From the NCBI RefSeq assembly GCF_014023275.1, contig NZ_CP054698.1, positions 5,169,001 to 5,233,000 on the forward strand: 64,000 bases of DNA, written 5' to 3'. A program made the translations under genes and the position numbers. Below, piece by piece: positions 8,890 to 18,300 of this stretch. Source of the DNA: Nostoc edaphicum CCNP1411 (lineage in GTDB: Bacteria; Cyanobacteriota; Cyanobacteriia; Cyanobacteriales; Nostocaceae). Under the pieces are notes generated by a model. The model did no database searches. It saw only the letters and a list, made by a program, of their open reading frames with translations, and was not told the DNA's origin. Numbering within the stretch: position 1 is the stretch's first letter; each line of letters starts with the position of its first letter.

Positions 8890-9162
8890 CGCCTATTGTT
8901 TATCCCTGACATATCCAGCCGAGCAATTGAATGTGTTCATCATCCTATTATCAAAAATTTATCAATACTTATCATTTCTGCTATAAATCTGCCAACACCT
9001 CTGGGCAAACTAAGACTATGCGAATTGTCCCAGCTGCAAAACTTCAAGTGAGAAACCTGATTATTCAAAAGTTCTGGGGATTGTAAGCCAATACTTGGAC
9101 TTTTTGGTGGAACTCTTGAAATGTAGCAATCAATCACTAATGGTGTAGGTGGAAGAAAAACC

Positions 9163-9315
9163 ATGTTTGAAAAACTATTGCTAGCAGTCACAATTACATT
9201 TTCCCTCAATTTATTTTTTCAAGTTCGCGTACCAGAGCAACATAACTCTAGTGCTGCCTACGGCCCACAACCAGAACAATCAGCAACTATTCTGGTAACA
9301 AAATCAAAAAAATAA
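9163..9315 (+). CDS. Small secreted or membrane peptide, 50 residues, unknown
   Basis: An ATG with a GGAAGA sequence 7 bases upstream opens a 50-codon frame. It starts MFEKLLLAVTITFSLNLFF, a charged N terminus followed by a strong hydrophobic run like a signal or single membrane helix, then a polar tail with Pro, Gln and Ser. I do not recognise a family. The membrane-peptide pattern and the ribosome site support a real gene, but its shortness leaves doubt. Confidence 0.45.
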   Translation: MFEKLLLAVTITFSLNLFFQVRVPEQHNSSAAYGPQPEQSATILVTKSKK

Positions 9316-9683
9316 ATCACTATCTTAACAACCACAGCAACCCAACTTCCAGAAATTATTACCTGAATTTTAAAGGTATCAAAAAGTTAGAATTACAAAA
9401 TTTTTATCTTCATCCTTATAACCAGATTTAATTATTTTTATCAAGCGTATATACCCAGTTGCGAAAATTACTAAAATGTGCATATTATAGTAACTTTGTT
9501 AGTTGATGGGTGCAAAGGCAACTATGGGAGCAGTATAAGGAAAAAGTGGCTCTCCTTATTGCTATAAATGTATCCAAAATTGTATGCTTCAGTGTTCCAG
9601 TAATAAATCCGTCACCTTAGTATGGAACTTATGTCCCATTAGCAGGTCTAATAGATAGGGATGATTTAGAGCCAGTACGATCT
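9316..9683. other. Spacer before the sigma-factor gene
   Basis: AT-rich DNA with no gene seen. It should hold the promoter of the ECF sigma/anti-sigma pair. I could not pick out a confident promoter. Confidence 0.4.
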
Positions 9684-10340
9684 ATGAGTCAGTCGATTAC
9701 TGTATCCTGGTCAACGGTTGATGCAAAGTATCCAGAAGCATCAGTGCAAGTTGACAAACTCCCTAACCACGATTTAATTTTGCGCTGTCAAGCGGGACTG
9801 CGACCAGATCGTGTTGCGTTTGCAGAACTATTACGCCGCTATCAAAGTCAAGTTGATCGAGTTCTCTACCACCTGGCTCCAGATTGGGCTGACAGAGCCG
9901 ATTTGGCTCAAGAAGTTTGGATTCGAGTGTATCGGAATATTAACCGATTACAAGAACCTGCTAAATTTCGGGGCTGGTTAAGCCGTATTGCCACCAACTT
10001 GTTTTACGACGAGTTACGGAAACGCAAGCGGGTTATGAGTCCTTTGTCGCTCGATGCTCCCCGCTCCTTAGAGGACGGCGAGATGGATTGGGAAATCGCT
10101 GGTGATACTCCAGGGCCTGAAGAAGAACTGACAACTAGAGAATTTTACGAGCAATTGCGGGAAGCGATCGCGGATTTACCAGAAGTTTTTCGTACTACCA
10201 TCGTCCTGAGAGAAATCGAAGGCATGGCTTATGAAGAAATTGCCGAAATCACTGGAGTTTCCCTAGGAACTGTGAAGTCAAGAATAGCCAGAGCTAGATC
10301 GAGATTGCAAGCTCACTTGCAGAATTATCTAGACTCCTAA
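9684..10340 (+). CDS. ECF-type RNA polymerase sigma factor (possible SigG)
   Basis: This 218-residue group-4 sigma factor has region 2 at about 45-115 (FAELLRRYQSQVDRVLYHLAPDWADRADLAQEVWIRVYRNI, then KFRGWLSRIATNLFYDELRKRKR) and region 4 at about 155-210 (LPEVFRTTIVLREIEGMAYEEIAEITGVSLGTVKSRIARAR). The linker between them is acidic. A gene with the features of an anti-sigma factor follows 157 bp later in the same direction, the usual arrangement for ECF control. It looks like the cyanobacterial SigG-type ECF factor, probably acting in envelope stress; the exact subtype would need alignment. Confidence 0.92.
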   Translation: MSQSITVSWSTVDAKYPEASVQVDKLPNHDLILRCQAGLRPDRVAFAELLRRYQSQVDRVLYHLAPDWADRADLAQEVWIRVYRNINRLQEPAKFRGWLSRIATNLFYDELRKRKRVMSPLSLDAPRSLEDGEMDWEIAGDTPGPEEELTTREFYEQLREAIADLPEVFRTTIVLREIEGMAYEEIAEITGVSLGTVKSRIARARSRLQAHLQNYLDS

Positions 10341-10497
10341 TTTACAGTATCTTGCCTCTGTCGAATGGCAGAATTTAAGCATAGATTAAGAATTACCAGA
10401 AAGACGTAGATTACTTCTGCCCTAAGGAGGAAAATTGGCTAATTTTCCCAAATTTCCCGCCCAGTTTACCCGTGTATGAATTGGTAATAATGTTAAG

Positions 10498-11112
10498 ATG
10501 ACTACTGATTCTCAGTTTTACGACCGTTCACCTTTGCAACTTCCTCAAGATTTGCCAGATGGAATGGCCAAGCATACCAATGAATCAACGGGTCTTATGG
10601 ATATGGTGAAGCGCGATCGCTTCGAGTTATTGAGTGCTTACCTCGATGGTGAAGTCACAGCTACCGAACGCAAGCAAGTAGAAGAATGGCTGGCAAATGA
10701 TGCCTCGGTTCAATGCTTGTATGCCCGACTGTTAAAGCTGCGCCAAGGCTTGCGGACGCTCCCAGTGCCAGCAGCCCAAGAGTCCCCAGAAGCAACAGTT
10801 CAGAAAGTTTTGACACGTTTGCACCGCCGCTCTCGTCTCAACTGGATGCTGGGAGGTGCAGCCGTTGCTGCTTGTGTGATCGGCGCAGTATCTAGCTTAG
10901 TACCTGGCGCTTCGAGAGTACCACAACTGGCACAACGACCACAAACAGAACCGATACAAACATCGTCAGCGTCTATAGTTCCCCCTTCGCCGCTGATGGT
11001 GGGACTAAATAACCCGGTAATTGAAATTCCTAAAGCAGCAGTAGCTTCTCCAGAAAATCCGGTTTATCGGGTACAGCCGCAACGCCAGGACTCTAGACAA
11101 GACATAAACTAA
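10498..11112 (+). CDS. Membrane-anchored anti-sigma factor
   Basis: This 204-residue protein has a cytoplasmic N-terminal anti-sigma domain (about 40-90: FELLSAYLDGEVTATERKQVEEWLANDASVQCLYARLLKLRQGL), one membrane helix (about 120-140: WMLGGAAVAACVIGAVSSL) and a Pro/Gln/Ser-rich periplasmic tail. The HxxxCxxC zinc motif of ZAS proteins is absent, so binding is presumably redox-independent. It directly follows the ECF sigma gene, which it should hold inactive until an envelope signal arrives. Confidence 0.88.
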   Translation: MTTDSQFYDRSPLQLPQDLPDGMAKHTNESTGLMDMVKRDRFELLSAYLDGEVTATERKQVEEWLANDASVQCLYARLLKLRQGLRTLPVPAAQESPEATVQKVLTRLHRRSRLNWMLGGAAVAACVIGAVSSLVPGASRVPQLAQRPQTEPIQTSSASIVPPSPLMVGLNNPVIEIPKAAVASPENPVYRVQPQRQDSRQDIN

Positions 11113-11128
11113 TCACAAAGTTAACAGT

Positions 11129-11584
11129 TTACAGATCATAACTGTATTTTGCAGTTAAACCTGAGCCACTCCACCAACCGTCAGGTTGGAGGCATCCTCT
11201 TAATTGCTCAACTCGGTCTAGAGTCATTAAATAAACCCAAGCCCAACCCAAAGAGAGCGACTGTGAATCGTAAACCTCAATCATTTGTCGATTATAGAGG
11301 TTTGCTGTTGGTTGTCTAGTTGGCTGGTAATTTTCCAGCACATCTAATTCATTTAAAATCTTTAGGTTGGGAAAAAAAAGTAAATATCCGTGAACTTGGC
11401 TATCTCCTAAAGTCATCGCCGGGTATCCCATTGGTAGAGCAAACAATTTACCTTGTGCAATAGCTAATTTGACATCAACGACTTTACCAGCACAATATCT
11501 TTTATAGTTAGCTTCACCTGGTTTGAGCGTGCCATAGACAAAAACCCGCACCAAATCAGAAAATTTTATATTTGATTCAACCAT
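11129..11584 (-). CDS. Gamma-glutamylcyclotransferase (GGCT/AIG2-like) family protein
   Basis: This 151-residue protein has the family hallmark VFVYGTLKPGEANY at about 14-27, which forms the substrate loop of the GGCT fold, and a later GYLLFFPNLKILNELDVLENY segment holding the expected acidic residue. Family members cyclise gamma-glutamyl peptides or amines; many bacterial ones have unknown substrates. It is convergent with the anti-sigma gene and divergent from leuS. Confidence 0.82.
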   Translation of the reverse strand: MVESNIKFSDLVRVFVYGTLKPGEANYKRYCAGKVVDVKLAIAQGKLFALPMGYPAMTLGDSQVHGYLLFFPNLKILNELDVLENYQPTRQPTANLYNRQMIEVYDSQSLSLGWAWVYLMTLDRVEQLRGCLQPDGWWSGSGLTAKYSYDL

Positions 11585-11691
11585 TTAAACTTTCATTAAA
11601 TGACTTTTGCTATACCCAAAAAGCTAGCAGTTTGGGCATAATCAGGCTGATGCTCAATTGTATAAATCTTTGAGTACTTGACCTACAATAT

Positions 11692-11716
11692 AGGTTAACC
11701 TAGCAGGTTAACCTAG
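11692..11716 (+). promoter_or_regulatory. Tandem palindromic site upstream of leuS
   Basis: The 12-mer AGGTTAACCTAG occurs twice (11692-11703 and 11705-11716), separated by one base. Each copy contains the perfect 10-base palindrome AGGTTAACCT. The pair ends 11 bases before the AGGAG ribosome site of leuS. It could be an operator or part of an RNA leader fold. Confidence 0.5.
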
Positions 11717-11740
11717 ACAGACCCAGTAGGAGCATTTTTG

Positions 11741-14362
11741 GTGGATTCTCGATATAACCCAGCAGCAATTGAGGAAAAATGGCAAAAGACATGGATAGAA
11801 CTTGGCTTAGATCAGACACCTACAGCTAGCAATAAGCCAAAATTTTACGCTTTATCCATGTTCCCTTATCCATCGGGCAGCCTACACATGGGTCACGTCC
11901 GTAATTATACGATTACTGACGTGATTGCCCGCCTCAAGCGAATGCAAGGGTATCGGGTAATACACCCAATGGGTTGGGATGCCTTTGGCTTGCCAGCAGA
12001 AAACGCCGCCATTGACCGTGGTGTACCGCCAGCAAAGTGGACTTATCAGAATATGGCCCAGATGCGGCAGCAATTGCAGCGTCTTGGTTTATCCATTGAT
12101 TGGGAATGTGAACTTGCTACCTGTTCACCAGACTATTACAAGTGGACGCAGTGGATTTTCTTGCAGTTTTTGCAAGCGGGGTTAGCTTACCAAAAAGAAG
12201 CAGCGGTAAACTGGGACCCTATAGATCAAACTGTACTGGCAAACGAGCAAGTTGATAACGAAGGACGTTCCTGGCGCAGTGGGGCAATAGTTGAGCGCAA
12301 ATTGTTACGCCAGTGGTTTTTTAAGATTACCGACTACGCCGAAGAATTACTCAATGACTTACATAAATTGACAGGTTGGCCGGAACGCGTCAAGTCGATG
12401 CAGGCAAACTGGATTGGTAAATCTACAGGCGCTTATTTAGAATTTCCTATAGTTGGGATAGATGAAAAAATCGGTGTCTACACCACACGCCCAGATACCG
12501 TTTATGGTGTCAGTTACTTGGTGTTAGCACCAGAACATCCTTTAACAAAACGTGTCACTACAAAAGAGCAACAAGCAGCGGTAGAAGTCTTTATTAAAGA
12601 AGTTTCCAATCAAAGTGAGTTGGAACGTACCGCTGAAGACAAACCTAAGCGGGGTATCCCCACAGGTGGTAAGGCAATTAACCCATTTACAGGCGAGGAA
12701 GTGCCTATTTGGATTGCTGACTATGTACTGTACGAGTATGGTACTGGGGCAGTGATGGGTGTACCGGCACATGATGTTCGGGATTTTAAGTTTGCCAAAA
12801 ATTACGATTTGCCGATTGATTTTGTCATTGTTTCCCCAGATGATGTGGCAGGTTTTGACTTAACTCCAACATCAGAGAATGATGAAGTCACGCAACTCAT
12901 CCAAATTGAATATAACCAGGCATACACTGAACCAGGAATTTTAATTAATTCTGGGGCTTTTACTGGTATGGCTTCCACAGAGGCTAAACAAGCAATAATT
13001 GAATACGCCGAACAACAAGGTTTTGGTAAAGTGCGGGTGCAATATCGCTTGCGGGATTGGTTAATTTCGCGGCAGCGTTATTGGGGCGCACCCATACCTG
13101 TAATTCACTGTCCCAACTGTGGGATAGTGCCAGTTCCTGATAAAGATTTGCCAGTAGAGTTGCCAGAAGAGGTTGAATTTACTGGACGTGGCGGTTCACC
13201 TTTGACTCAGTTGGAAAGCTGGGTAAATGTGCCTTGTCCGACTTGTGGCACTCCAGCGAAGCGGGAAACTGACACGATGGATACTTTTATTGATTCCTCG
13301 TGGTACTTCTTGCGCTTCCCTGACGCTAAAAATGAACAACAGGTTTTCGATTCCAGTAAAATTAACGACTGGATGCCAGTTGACCAGTATGTGGGTGGAA
13401 TTGAACACGCAATTTTACATTTGTTGTATTCGCGGTTCTTTACTAAGGTTCTGCGGGACAGAGGGTTACTGAACTTTGACGAACCCTTCCAACGCCTGTT
13501 AACTCAAGGTATGGTACAGGGTTTAACTTACCTAAATCCCAAAAAGGGTGGTAAAGATAAATGGATTCCCTCTAATCTAGTAAATTCAGCCGACCCCCGT
13601 GACCCCCAGACAGGTGAACCGCTGCAACGTCTCTATGCCACCATGTCTAAATCAAAGGGCAACGGTGTAGCGCCAGAAGATGTAATTTCCAAATACGGTG
13701 TAGATACAGCGCGGATGTTCATCTTGTTCAAAGCGCCACCAGAAAAAGATTTGGAATGGGATGAAGCCGATGTGGAAGGACAATCCCGCTTTTTAAATCG
13801 GGTTTGGCGTTTGGTGACAGATTATATTGCGGCTGGGGTATCCCGTAAAAAAGCTCAACTCTCTGATTTAACTAAAGCAGAAAAGGAATTACGGCGGGCA
13901 ATTCATACGGCTATTCAAGCAGTAACGGAAGACGTGGAAGATGAATATCAATTCAACACAGCGATTTCAGAATTGATGAAGCTGAGTAACGCCTTAACTG
14001 ATGCTGACGGCACAAATTCACCAATTTATGCAGAAGGTATTCGGACTTTGGTGGTTTTACTAGCACCATTTGCACCACACATTGCTGATGAATTGTGGCA
14101 TTTATTGGGTGAAAGTGATTCAGTTCATACTCAAACTTGGCCATCATTTGACCCGGTTGCTTTGGTAGCTGATGAAATCACTTTAGTGATTCAAGTTATG
14201 GGTAAAACTCGCGGCTCGATTCAAGTGCCAGCACAAGCAGATAAAGCAGCGTTGGAAAAATACGCCCGTGAGTCAGAAATTGCCCAGCGTTACATCGAAG
14301 GCAAAGAGATTAAAAAGGTAATTGTAGTACCGGGAAAGTTGGTAAATTTTGTAGTTGGTTAA
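11741..14362 (+). CDS. leuS: Leucyl-tRNA synthetase
   Basis: This class I synthetase charges tRNA-Leu in the cytoplasm. It has the HIGH-type motif in [15 protein letters not shown] near residue 48, the CP1 editing domain (about 225-420, with [20 protein letters not shown]), zinc-like CPNC/CPTC pairs in the middle, and the KMSKS-type motif as [10 protein letters not shown] (about 640). The anticodon-binding domain is at the C terminus. I chose the GTG at 11741 (MDSRYNP), with AGGAG 8 bases upstream; the adjacent TTG at 11738 is only 5 bases from that site. Length is normal for bacterial LeuRS. Confidence 0.97.
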   Translation: MDSRYNPAAIEEKWQKTWIELGLDQTPTASNKPKFYALSMFPYPSGSLHMGHVRNYTITDVIARLKRMQGYRVIHPMGWDAFGLPAENAAIDRGVPPAKWTYQNMAQMRQQLQRLGLSIDWECELATCSPDYYKWTQWIFLQFLQAGLAYQKEAAVNWDPIDQTVLANEQVDNEGRSWRSGAIVERKLLRQWFFKITDYAEELLNDLHKLTGWPERVKSMQANWIGKSTGAYLEFPIVGIDEKIGVYTTRPDTVYGVSYLVLAPEHPLTKRVTTKEQQAAVEVFIKEVSNQSELERTAEDKPKRGIPTGGKAINPFTGEEVPIWIADYVLYEYGTGAVMGVPAHDVRDFKFAKNYDLPIDFVIVSPDDVAGFDLTPTSENDEVTQLIQIEYNQAYTEPGILINSGAFTGMASTEAKQAIIEYAEQQGFGKVRVQYRLRDWLISRQRYWGAPIPVIHCPNCGIVPVPDKDLPVELPEEVEFTGRGGSPLTQLESWVNVPCPTCGTPAKRETDTMDTFIDSSWYFLRFPDAKNEQQVFDSSKINDWMPVDQYVGGIEHAILHLLYSRFFTKVLRDRGLLNFDEPFQRLLTQGMVQGLTYLNPKKGGKDKWIPSNLVNSADPRDPQTGEPLQRLYATMSKSKGNGVAPEDVISKYGVDTARMFILFKAPPEKDLEWDEADVEGQSRFLNRVWRLVTDYIAAGVSRKKAQLSDLTKAEKELRRAIHTAIQAVTEDVEDEYQFNTAISELMKLSNALTDADGTNSPIYAEGIRTLVVLLAPFAPHIADELWHLLGESDSVHTQTWPSFDPVALVADEITLVIQVMGKTRGSIQVPAQADKAALEKYARESEIAQRYIEGKEIKKVIVVPGKLVNFVVG

Positions 14363-14537
14363 GTAGAGTTTTGCGTAGACTCGTGGCGAATTGAGGGTTG
14401 AAATTTAAACGCAGATGCGCTTTGCCTTTCCGCAGGATAGGGCGGCAGAGGATTCGCTACGAATTAATAAAATGTTGTACTTAGCAATCGATAAAATTGT
14501 AAATGTAGCCTGAAAAAACATCAGAGGATTTACATCC

Positions 14538-14870
14538 GTGACACTCAAAGAGTTAGAACAAAAACTTCTTGCCCTCAGTCCTGGTGAAAAATTGCAGGCT
14601 ATACAGTTACTTGCTCAAAGTCTCGGCAACAATTGGCATTGGCAAGGAATTGAGAAAACTCCTAGAGTCTGTGGTGGAGAGGCTCGCATCACTAAAACTC
14701 GTATTCCCGTATGGGTACTTGTGGAAGCTCGCGGTCTTGGATATAGTGATGCTGACCTTTTGACAAGCTATCCAACCATTACAGCTACAGACTTAGCCAA
14801 TGCTTGGGTATATGCAGAAACTCATGCCGATGAAATCGAATTGGCAATTGAGCGTAATGAGGCAGCCTAG
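14538..14870 (+). CDS. DUF433 antitoxin-like protein
   Basis: This 110-residue protein has an N-terminal helical part (LKELEQKLLALSPGEKLQAIQLLAQSL) and a C-terminal DUF433 domain: TPRVCGGEARITKTRIPVWVLVEARGLGYSDADLLTSYPTIT. The start is a GTG preceded by CAGAGG. DUF433 proteins are small winged-helix-like partners that lie directly upstream of PIN-like DUF5615 genes, as here, where the next gene begins 4 bases after the stop. The pair looks like a VapBC-like toxin-antitoxin module. Confidence 0.85.
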   Translation: MTLKELEQKLLALSPGEKLQAIQLLAQSLGNNWHWQGIEKTPRVCGGEARITKTRIPVWVLVEARGLGYSDADLLTSYPTITATDLANAWVYAETHADEIELAIERNEAA

Positions 14871-14873
14871 TTG

Positions 14874-15215
14874 ATGGCACGATTCTACGCAGATGAGCAG
14901 TTTCCGTTCCCAGTTGTGGAATTATTACGCGCTTTGGGACATGATGTTTTGACAGTTCAAGAAGCAGAAAATGCAGGTCAACGTATAACCGATGAGGAAG
15001 TGCTAGCATTTGCTATAAGTCAAAAACGCTCGATATTAACTATCAACAGAGATGATTTTATCCGTTTGCATCGTCGTGATTCTAACCACTTCGGTATTAT
15101 TGCTTGCACGAACCATCGTAATTGGGAAAAGTTTGCAGCACGGATAGATGAGGCTGTGACAGCAGGAGAACCTTTGCAAGGAAAACTAATTCGTGTGGTA
15201 CGTCAAGTCAATTAA
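14874..15215 (+). CDS. DUF5615 PIN-like putative toxin
   Basis: This 113-residue PIN-like protein has acidic positions in the expected places: ARFYADEQFP (N-terminal Asp), RITDEEVLAFAISQKRSILTINRDDF (central Glu/Asp set) and HFGIIACT. PIN-like proteins of this family are usually predicted RNases paired with DUF433. I used ATG 14874; a TTG at 14871 adds one residue. It is tightly coupled to the DUF433 gene. No other toxin system is nearby. Confidence 0.83.
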   Translation: MARFYADEQFPFPVVELLRALGHDVLTVQEAENAGQRITDEEVLAFAISQKRSILTINRDDFIRLHRRDSNHFGIIACTNHRNWEKFAARIDEAVTAGEPLQGKLIRVVRQVN

Positions 15216-15298
15216 AAAGGATTTGACGGATGGCACGGATGTTAAATCCATTAATTATGTGTTGTAAGAAGTACTGTTACAGTAATTTTATAAGAAGA

Positions 15299-15460
15299 AT
15301 TCAGAACTCAGGAGTCAGAATTCAGAATTGAATTCTGTACGACTGGGTAATGAATATTGGTTTAAAACCTTGCCCGCAAGTGGCGCGAAAAAAATTAAAA
15401 TATTCTCACCTTAAAACTCTATCCCTTTATGGGTAGAGTATTCTGAATTCTGACTTCTGT
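15299..15460 (+). repeat. Dispersed repeat with GAATTC-rich ends, copy A
   Basis: The ends are runs of CAGAATT/GAATTCTG. The core contains GTACGA-TGGGT, GAATATTGGTT, AAAACC, AAAATTAAAATATTC and CCTTAAAACTCTATC. The reverse complement of 29963-30152 shows the same blocks in the same order, with a longer middle. Confidence 0.75.
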
Positions 15461-15476
15461 TTTATTTATACACGAA

Positions 15477-15511
15477 AAAGCGCTTGAGAGTTTTGCTCAC
15501 TCAAGCGCTTT
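15477..15511 (-). terminator. Strong hairpin, probable minus-strand terminator
   Basis: A perfect 12-bp stem AAAGCGCTTGAG/CTCAAGCGCTTT encloses an 11-base loop. Read on the minus strand the stem is followed by TTTTTCGTG. No minus-strand gene lies to its right, so it would end an unannotated transcript; it may also be a repeat-derived palindrome. Confidence 0.5.
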
Positions 15512-16567
15512 CCCGTAAAAGCTTATACCAACTCACTCGTTTGATGCAACATTTGAAATCTGCAACATTCCCTGAGGAGGGAGCATTACGGGGATAACTT
15601 GTGACAAACATGTGGTGAAATGGTATCACTCCTTGCACTAACTAAGAATATCTCTTTTGCAAGAATACCGGGGATCTGGTGAGTGACAGTTTATGAACTG
15701 AACACTAGTTAAAAACGACTCACCATGAATAGTAATTAAAAAGACTAGGCACGATTGTAGCAATTTTGTAAGTGTTAGTATAAAAACTTATAATTTATAA
15801 CGTAGGCGTAGCCCGTTTTAGGCATCGCTTTCCACTAAGTTCAACATCATAACATACAGCAATTAGTAGCATAAATATCTCAACTTCTGTGGCAAATAAA
15901 TCGCTATTGAGTAAGCCAGAAAAGTCTTGGATATTAGCATCGAAGTGATTTGGACTGAAATAAATCATCGCCTCCTTTTATAGATGGAGGTATTCTTTAA
16001 AGAATGGCAACCTAAGAACAAATTTTCGCCCCAAGTACATTGAAAAGTTTGGGTTGGGTATCTTCTATCTCTTAGCAAACGGTAACATCCAAGTCTTCCG
16101 CATAGTGTAGGTGGTTACTTCCTTCGTGGAAGCAAAACATTGCTTTTTCACCGACTATTCCCGCGATATTCAAAACTATTTCGTCTGTTTTTATCAAAAC
16201 CGCCGCAGCGAATTATGGGTAAGATTTAAGAATTGATCATATCCGCGCCTCATCTAGATAGACGTTTGTTTCACCCTTAGCTAAAATAGCCTCTCCCCTA
16301 TGAGCAAACGCCTTAACCTGGCGTCTAGGTGTGTGGTAAGATTGCCTGGAACAAAGGTTTTATCTGAGTTAGAGTCTCTGTATAAATTGGAAAGTTCAAG
16401 CTGACCGAACAGTAACTCTCATGATACTTTTCCTATAGATTTGGAAAATATACAGCAAGGCTGGTGACAAACTGTGTGTAATCTGTAGATGAATATCTAG
16501 GATTTGCTATCAGACTGAACCAACTTTCCACAATTTTGACTTTTATTTGACTTTTAGGATAGGACAC

Positions 16568-17719
16568 ATGAACGATAAGCTGATGCTGATGATTCCTGGC
16601 CCAACCCCGGTGCCAGAAGCTGCCTTACTGGCATTAGCCAAGCATCCGATTGGGCATCGTACCAGTGAATTTAGCAACATATTGGCAGAGGTGACGGAAA
16701 ACCTCAAATGGCTGCACCAAACTCAAAGTGATGTATTGACGCTGAATGTCAGTGGTACTGGTGCTGTAGAAGCTGGAATAATTAATTTCCTCTCTCCAGG
16801 CGATCGCATTTTAGTTGGCTCTAATGGTAAATTTGGTGAACGCTGGGTAGAAGTTGGTCAAGCCTACGGTTTGAATGTAGAAGAAGTTAAGGTGGAATGG
16901 GGAAAACCCTTAGACCCCGCAGTATTTGCTGAAAAACTCCAAGCAGATACCCAAAAGCAAATTAAAGCCGTAATTATTACCCACAGCGAAACATCAACAG
17001 GTGTGTTGAATGACCTAGAAACTATCAACCGCCACGTCAAAGAACACGGTGAAGCTTTAATTATCGTTGATGCTGTAACCAGCTTGGGTGCGTTCAATCT
17101 ACCCGTGGATGCTTGGGGTTTGGATATAGTCGCCTCCGGTTCCCAAAAAGGTTATATGATTCCGCCGGGATTGGGTTTTGTCTCTGTTAGTCCCAAGGCT
17201 TGGGAAGCTTACAAAACTGCGAAGTTACCAAAATATTATTTGGACTTAGGCAAATATCGTAAAGCCACAGCCAAAAATACAACCCCATTTACTCCGCCTG
17301 TGAACTTGATTGTAGCGTTACACACCACGTTGCGAATGATGAAAGAGGAAGGCTTGGAGTCAATATTTGCTCGACATGAACGGCTGAAAAATGCTACCCG
17401 CGCCGCCATTCAAGGGTTAAACTTACCCCTGTTTGCAGCAGATAGTTCCGCTAGTCCAGCGATTACGGCTGTAGCACCACAAGGAATTGAACCTGATAAG
17501 ATTCGGTCATTGATGAAAAAACGCTTTGATATCGCCCTAGCAGGTGGTCAAGACCATTTGAGCAACAAAATTTTTCGCATTGGTCACTTGGGTTTTGTGA
17601 GCGATCGCGATATCTTAAGCTGTATAGCATCCTTAGAAGTTACCCTCTCAGAACTTGGTTACGAAGACTTTACCCCTGGTTCTGGTGTAGCAGCAGCAGT
17701 TAGAGTGTTTACACAATAG
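16568..17719 (+). CDS. Class V aminotransferase, serine/alanine-glyoxylate type
   Basis: This 383-residue PLP enzyme of the alanine-glyoxylate/serine-glyoxylate aminotransferase family probably handles photorespiratory glyoxylate. The start of the protein is typical (LMLMIPGPTPVPEAALLALAKHPIGHRTSEF). The PLP aspartate lies in IIVDAVTSLGAF and the PLP lysine in DIVASGSQKGYMIPPGLGF (near residue 195). I chose ATG 16568, behind AGGATAGGA; an upstream in-frame TTG at 16547 is unlikely. The gene is single, and a clear terminator follows. Related enzymes act in small-subunit hydrogenase or purine pathways, but the sequence here fits the glyoxylate group. Confidence 0.92.
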   Translation: MNDKLMLMIPGPTPVPEAALLALAKHPIGHRTSEFSNILAEVTENLKWLHQTQSDVLTLNVSGTGAVEAGIINFLSPGDRILVGSNGKFGERWVEVGQAYGLNVEEVKVEWGKPLDPAVFAEKLQADTQKQIKAVIITHSETSTGVLNDLETINRHVKEHGEALIIVDAVTSLGAFNLPVDAWGLDIVASGSQKGYMIPPGLGFVSVSPKAWEAYKTAKLPKYYLDLGKYRKATAKNTTPFTPPVNLIVALHTTLRMMKEEGLESIFARHERLKNATRAAIQGLNLPLFAADSSASPAITAVAPQGIEPDKIRSLMKKRFDIALAGGQDHLSNKIFRIGHLGFVSDRDILSCIASLEVTLSELGYEDFTPGSGVAAAVRVFTQ

Positions 17720-17722
17720 TCA

Positions 17723-17763
17723 AGTCATTGGTCATTGGTCATTAGCAAAGGACAAAGGACAAA
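17723..17763 (+). repeat. GTCATTG and AAAGGAC heptamer repeats
   Basis: GTCATTG/GTCATTA units are followed by AAAGGAC units, placed between the aminotransferase stop and its terminator hairpin. Same repeat family as elsewhere in the window. Confidence 0.55.
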
Positions 17764-17801
17764 TTAAAAGAGCGAGTTGATAATTTAACTCGCTCTTTTA
17801 A
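17764..17801 (+). terminator. Intrinsic terminator of the aminotransferase gene
   Basis: A perfect 15-bp inverted repeat TTAAAAGAGCGAGTT/AACTCGCTCTTTTAA with an 8-base loop lies 45 bases after the stop codon and ends in CUUUUAA. Its symmetry would allow it to work in both directions. Confidence 0.85.
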
Positions 17802-18091
17802 TCTGTATATAAATGAGTAGAAACCGCCAGAGTCAATAGATTCAGATATCAACTTTTGCACAACGTAGAGTTGATGTGACATGGCTCAATTCTCCTAAAT
17901 CATACCGAGTTGTCATAGATAGTATTATTTGCTCCCGAAACAGTAGCACAGCATCTTTGACACCAAAGAAACTAACTTTGTCAACTTAGTATGATACCAA
18001 ATTGGTATAAATAGTGTTTGTTTGAGATTCCGTTAACGGTCTTTTGGTAAAGACTTTAAATCCAAAACCCAAAATCCAAAATTGGTGTGAC
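17802..18091. other. Spacer between convergent genes
   Basis: No gene seen. It contains AAATCCAAAACCCAAAATCC repeats near 18057-18081. Confidence 0.4.
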
Positions 18092-18283
18092 TTATGCCGT
18101 CTCCAGCCAATCATAAATTTGTTCTAACTGCTCTAAAGTAATCAACCCATACTGCCAAAGAATCATTGCTAAAGGGCCTGGGTCTTGCTCACGATGTCGA
18201 AGCACCACCGCCAGTGAGGCTGTGGAAATGGCCAAATCTTCTTGTAAAAAATGCATCAGTCGAGAATATTTTGATGGTGACAT
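18092..18283 (-). CDS. DUF2949 small protein
   Basis: This 63-residue cyanobacterial protein of unknown function reads MSPSKYSRLMHFLQEDLAISTASL..ALRHREQDPGPLAMILWQYGLITLEQLEQIYDWLE in outline, matching the DUF2949 pattern. I chose the ATG at 18283 because AAGGAGGTG lies 8 bases upstream; a longer frame from 18319 would place that ribosome site inside the gene. It is predicted soluble and helical. Confidence 0.85.
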   Translation of the reverse strand: MSPSKYSRLMHFLQEDLAISTASLAVVLRHREQDPGPLAMILWQYGLITLEQLEQIYDWLETA

Positions 18284-18291
18284 TTGTATCT

Positions 18292-18300
18292 CACCTCCTT
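18292..18300 (-). promoter_or_regulatory. Strong ribosome binding site fixing the DUF2949 start
   Basis: On the minus strand AAGGAGGTG sits 8 bases before the ATG at 18283. It decides between the two possible starts. Confidence 0.8.

Larger units (their letters stand above)
15216..16567. other. 1.35-kb non-coding region
   Basis: No frame here looks like a gene. It holds a dispersed repeat (15299-15460), an orphan terminator-like hairpin (15477-15511), fragments of cyanobacterial palindromic repeats near 15790-15830, and a region before the aminotransferase (about 16240-16330) that can fold at GACGTTTG/CAAACGCC. The length and structure leave room for a small RNA or long leader, but I recognise no known RNA family. 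Confidence 0.5.

Noticed and set aside
11738..11740. TTG start for leuS
   Set aside because: The next codon GTG has better spacing to AGGAG and gives the usual N terminus.
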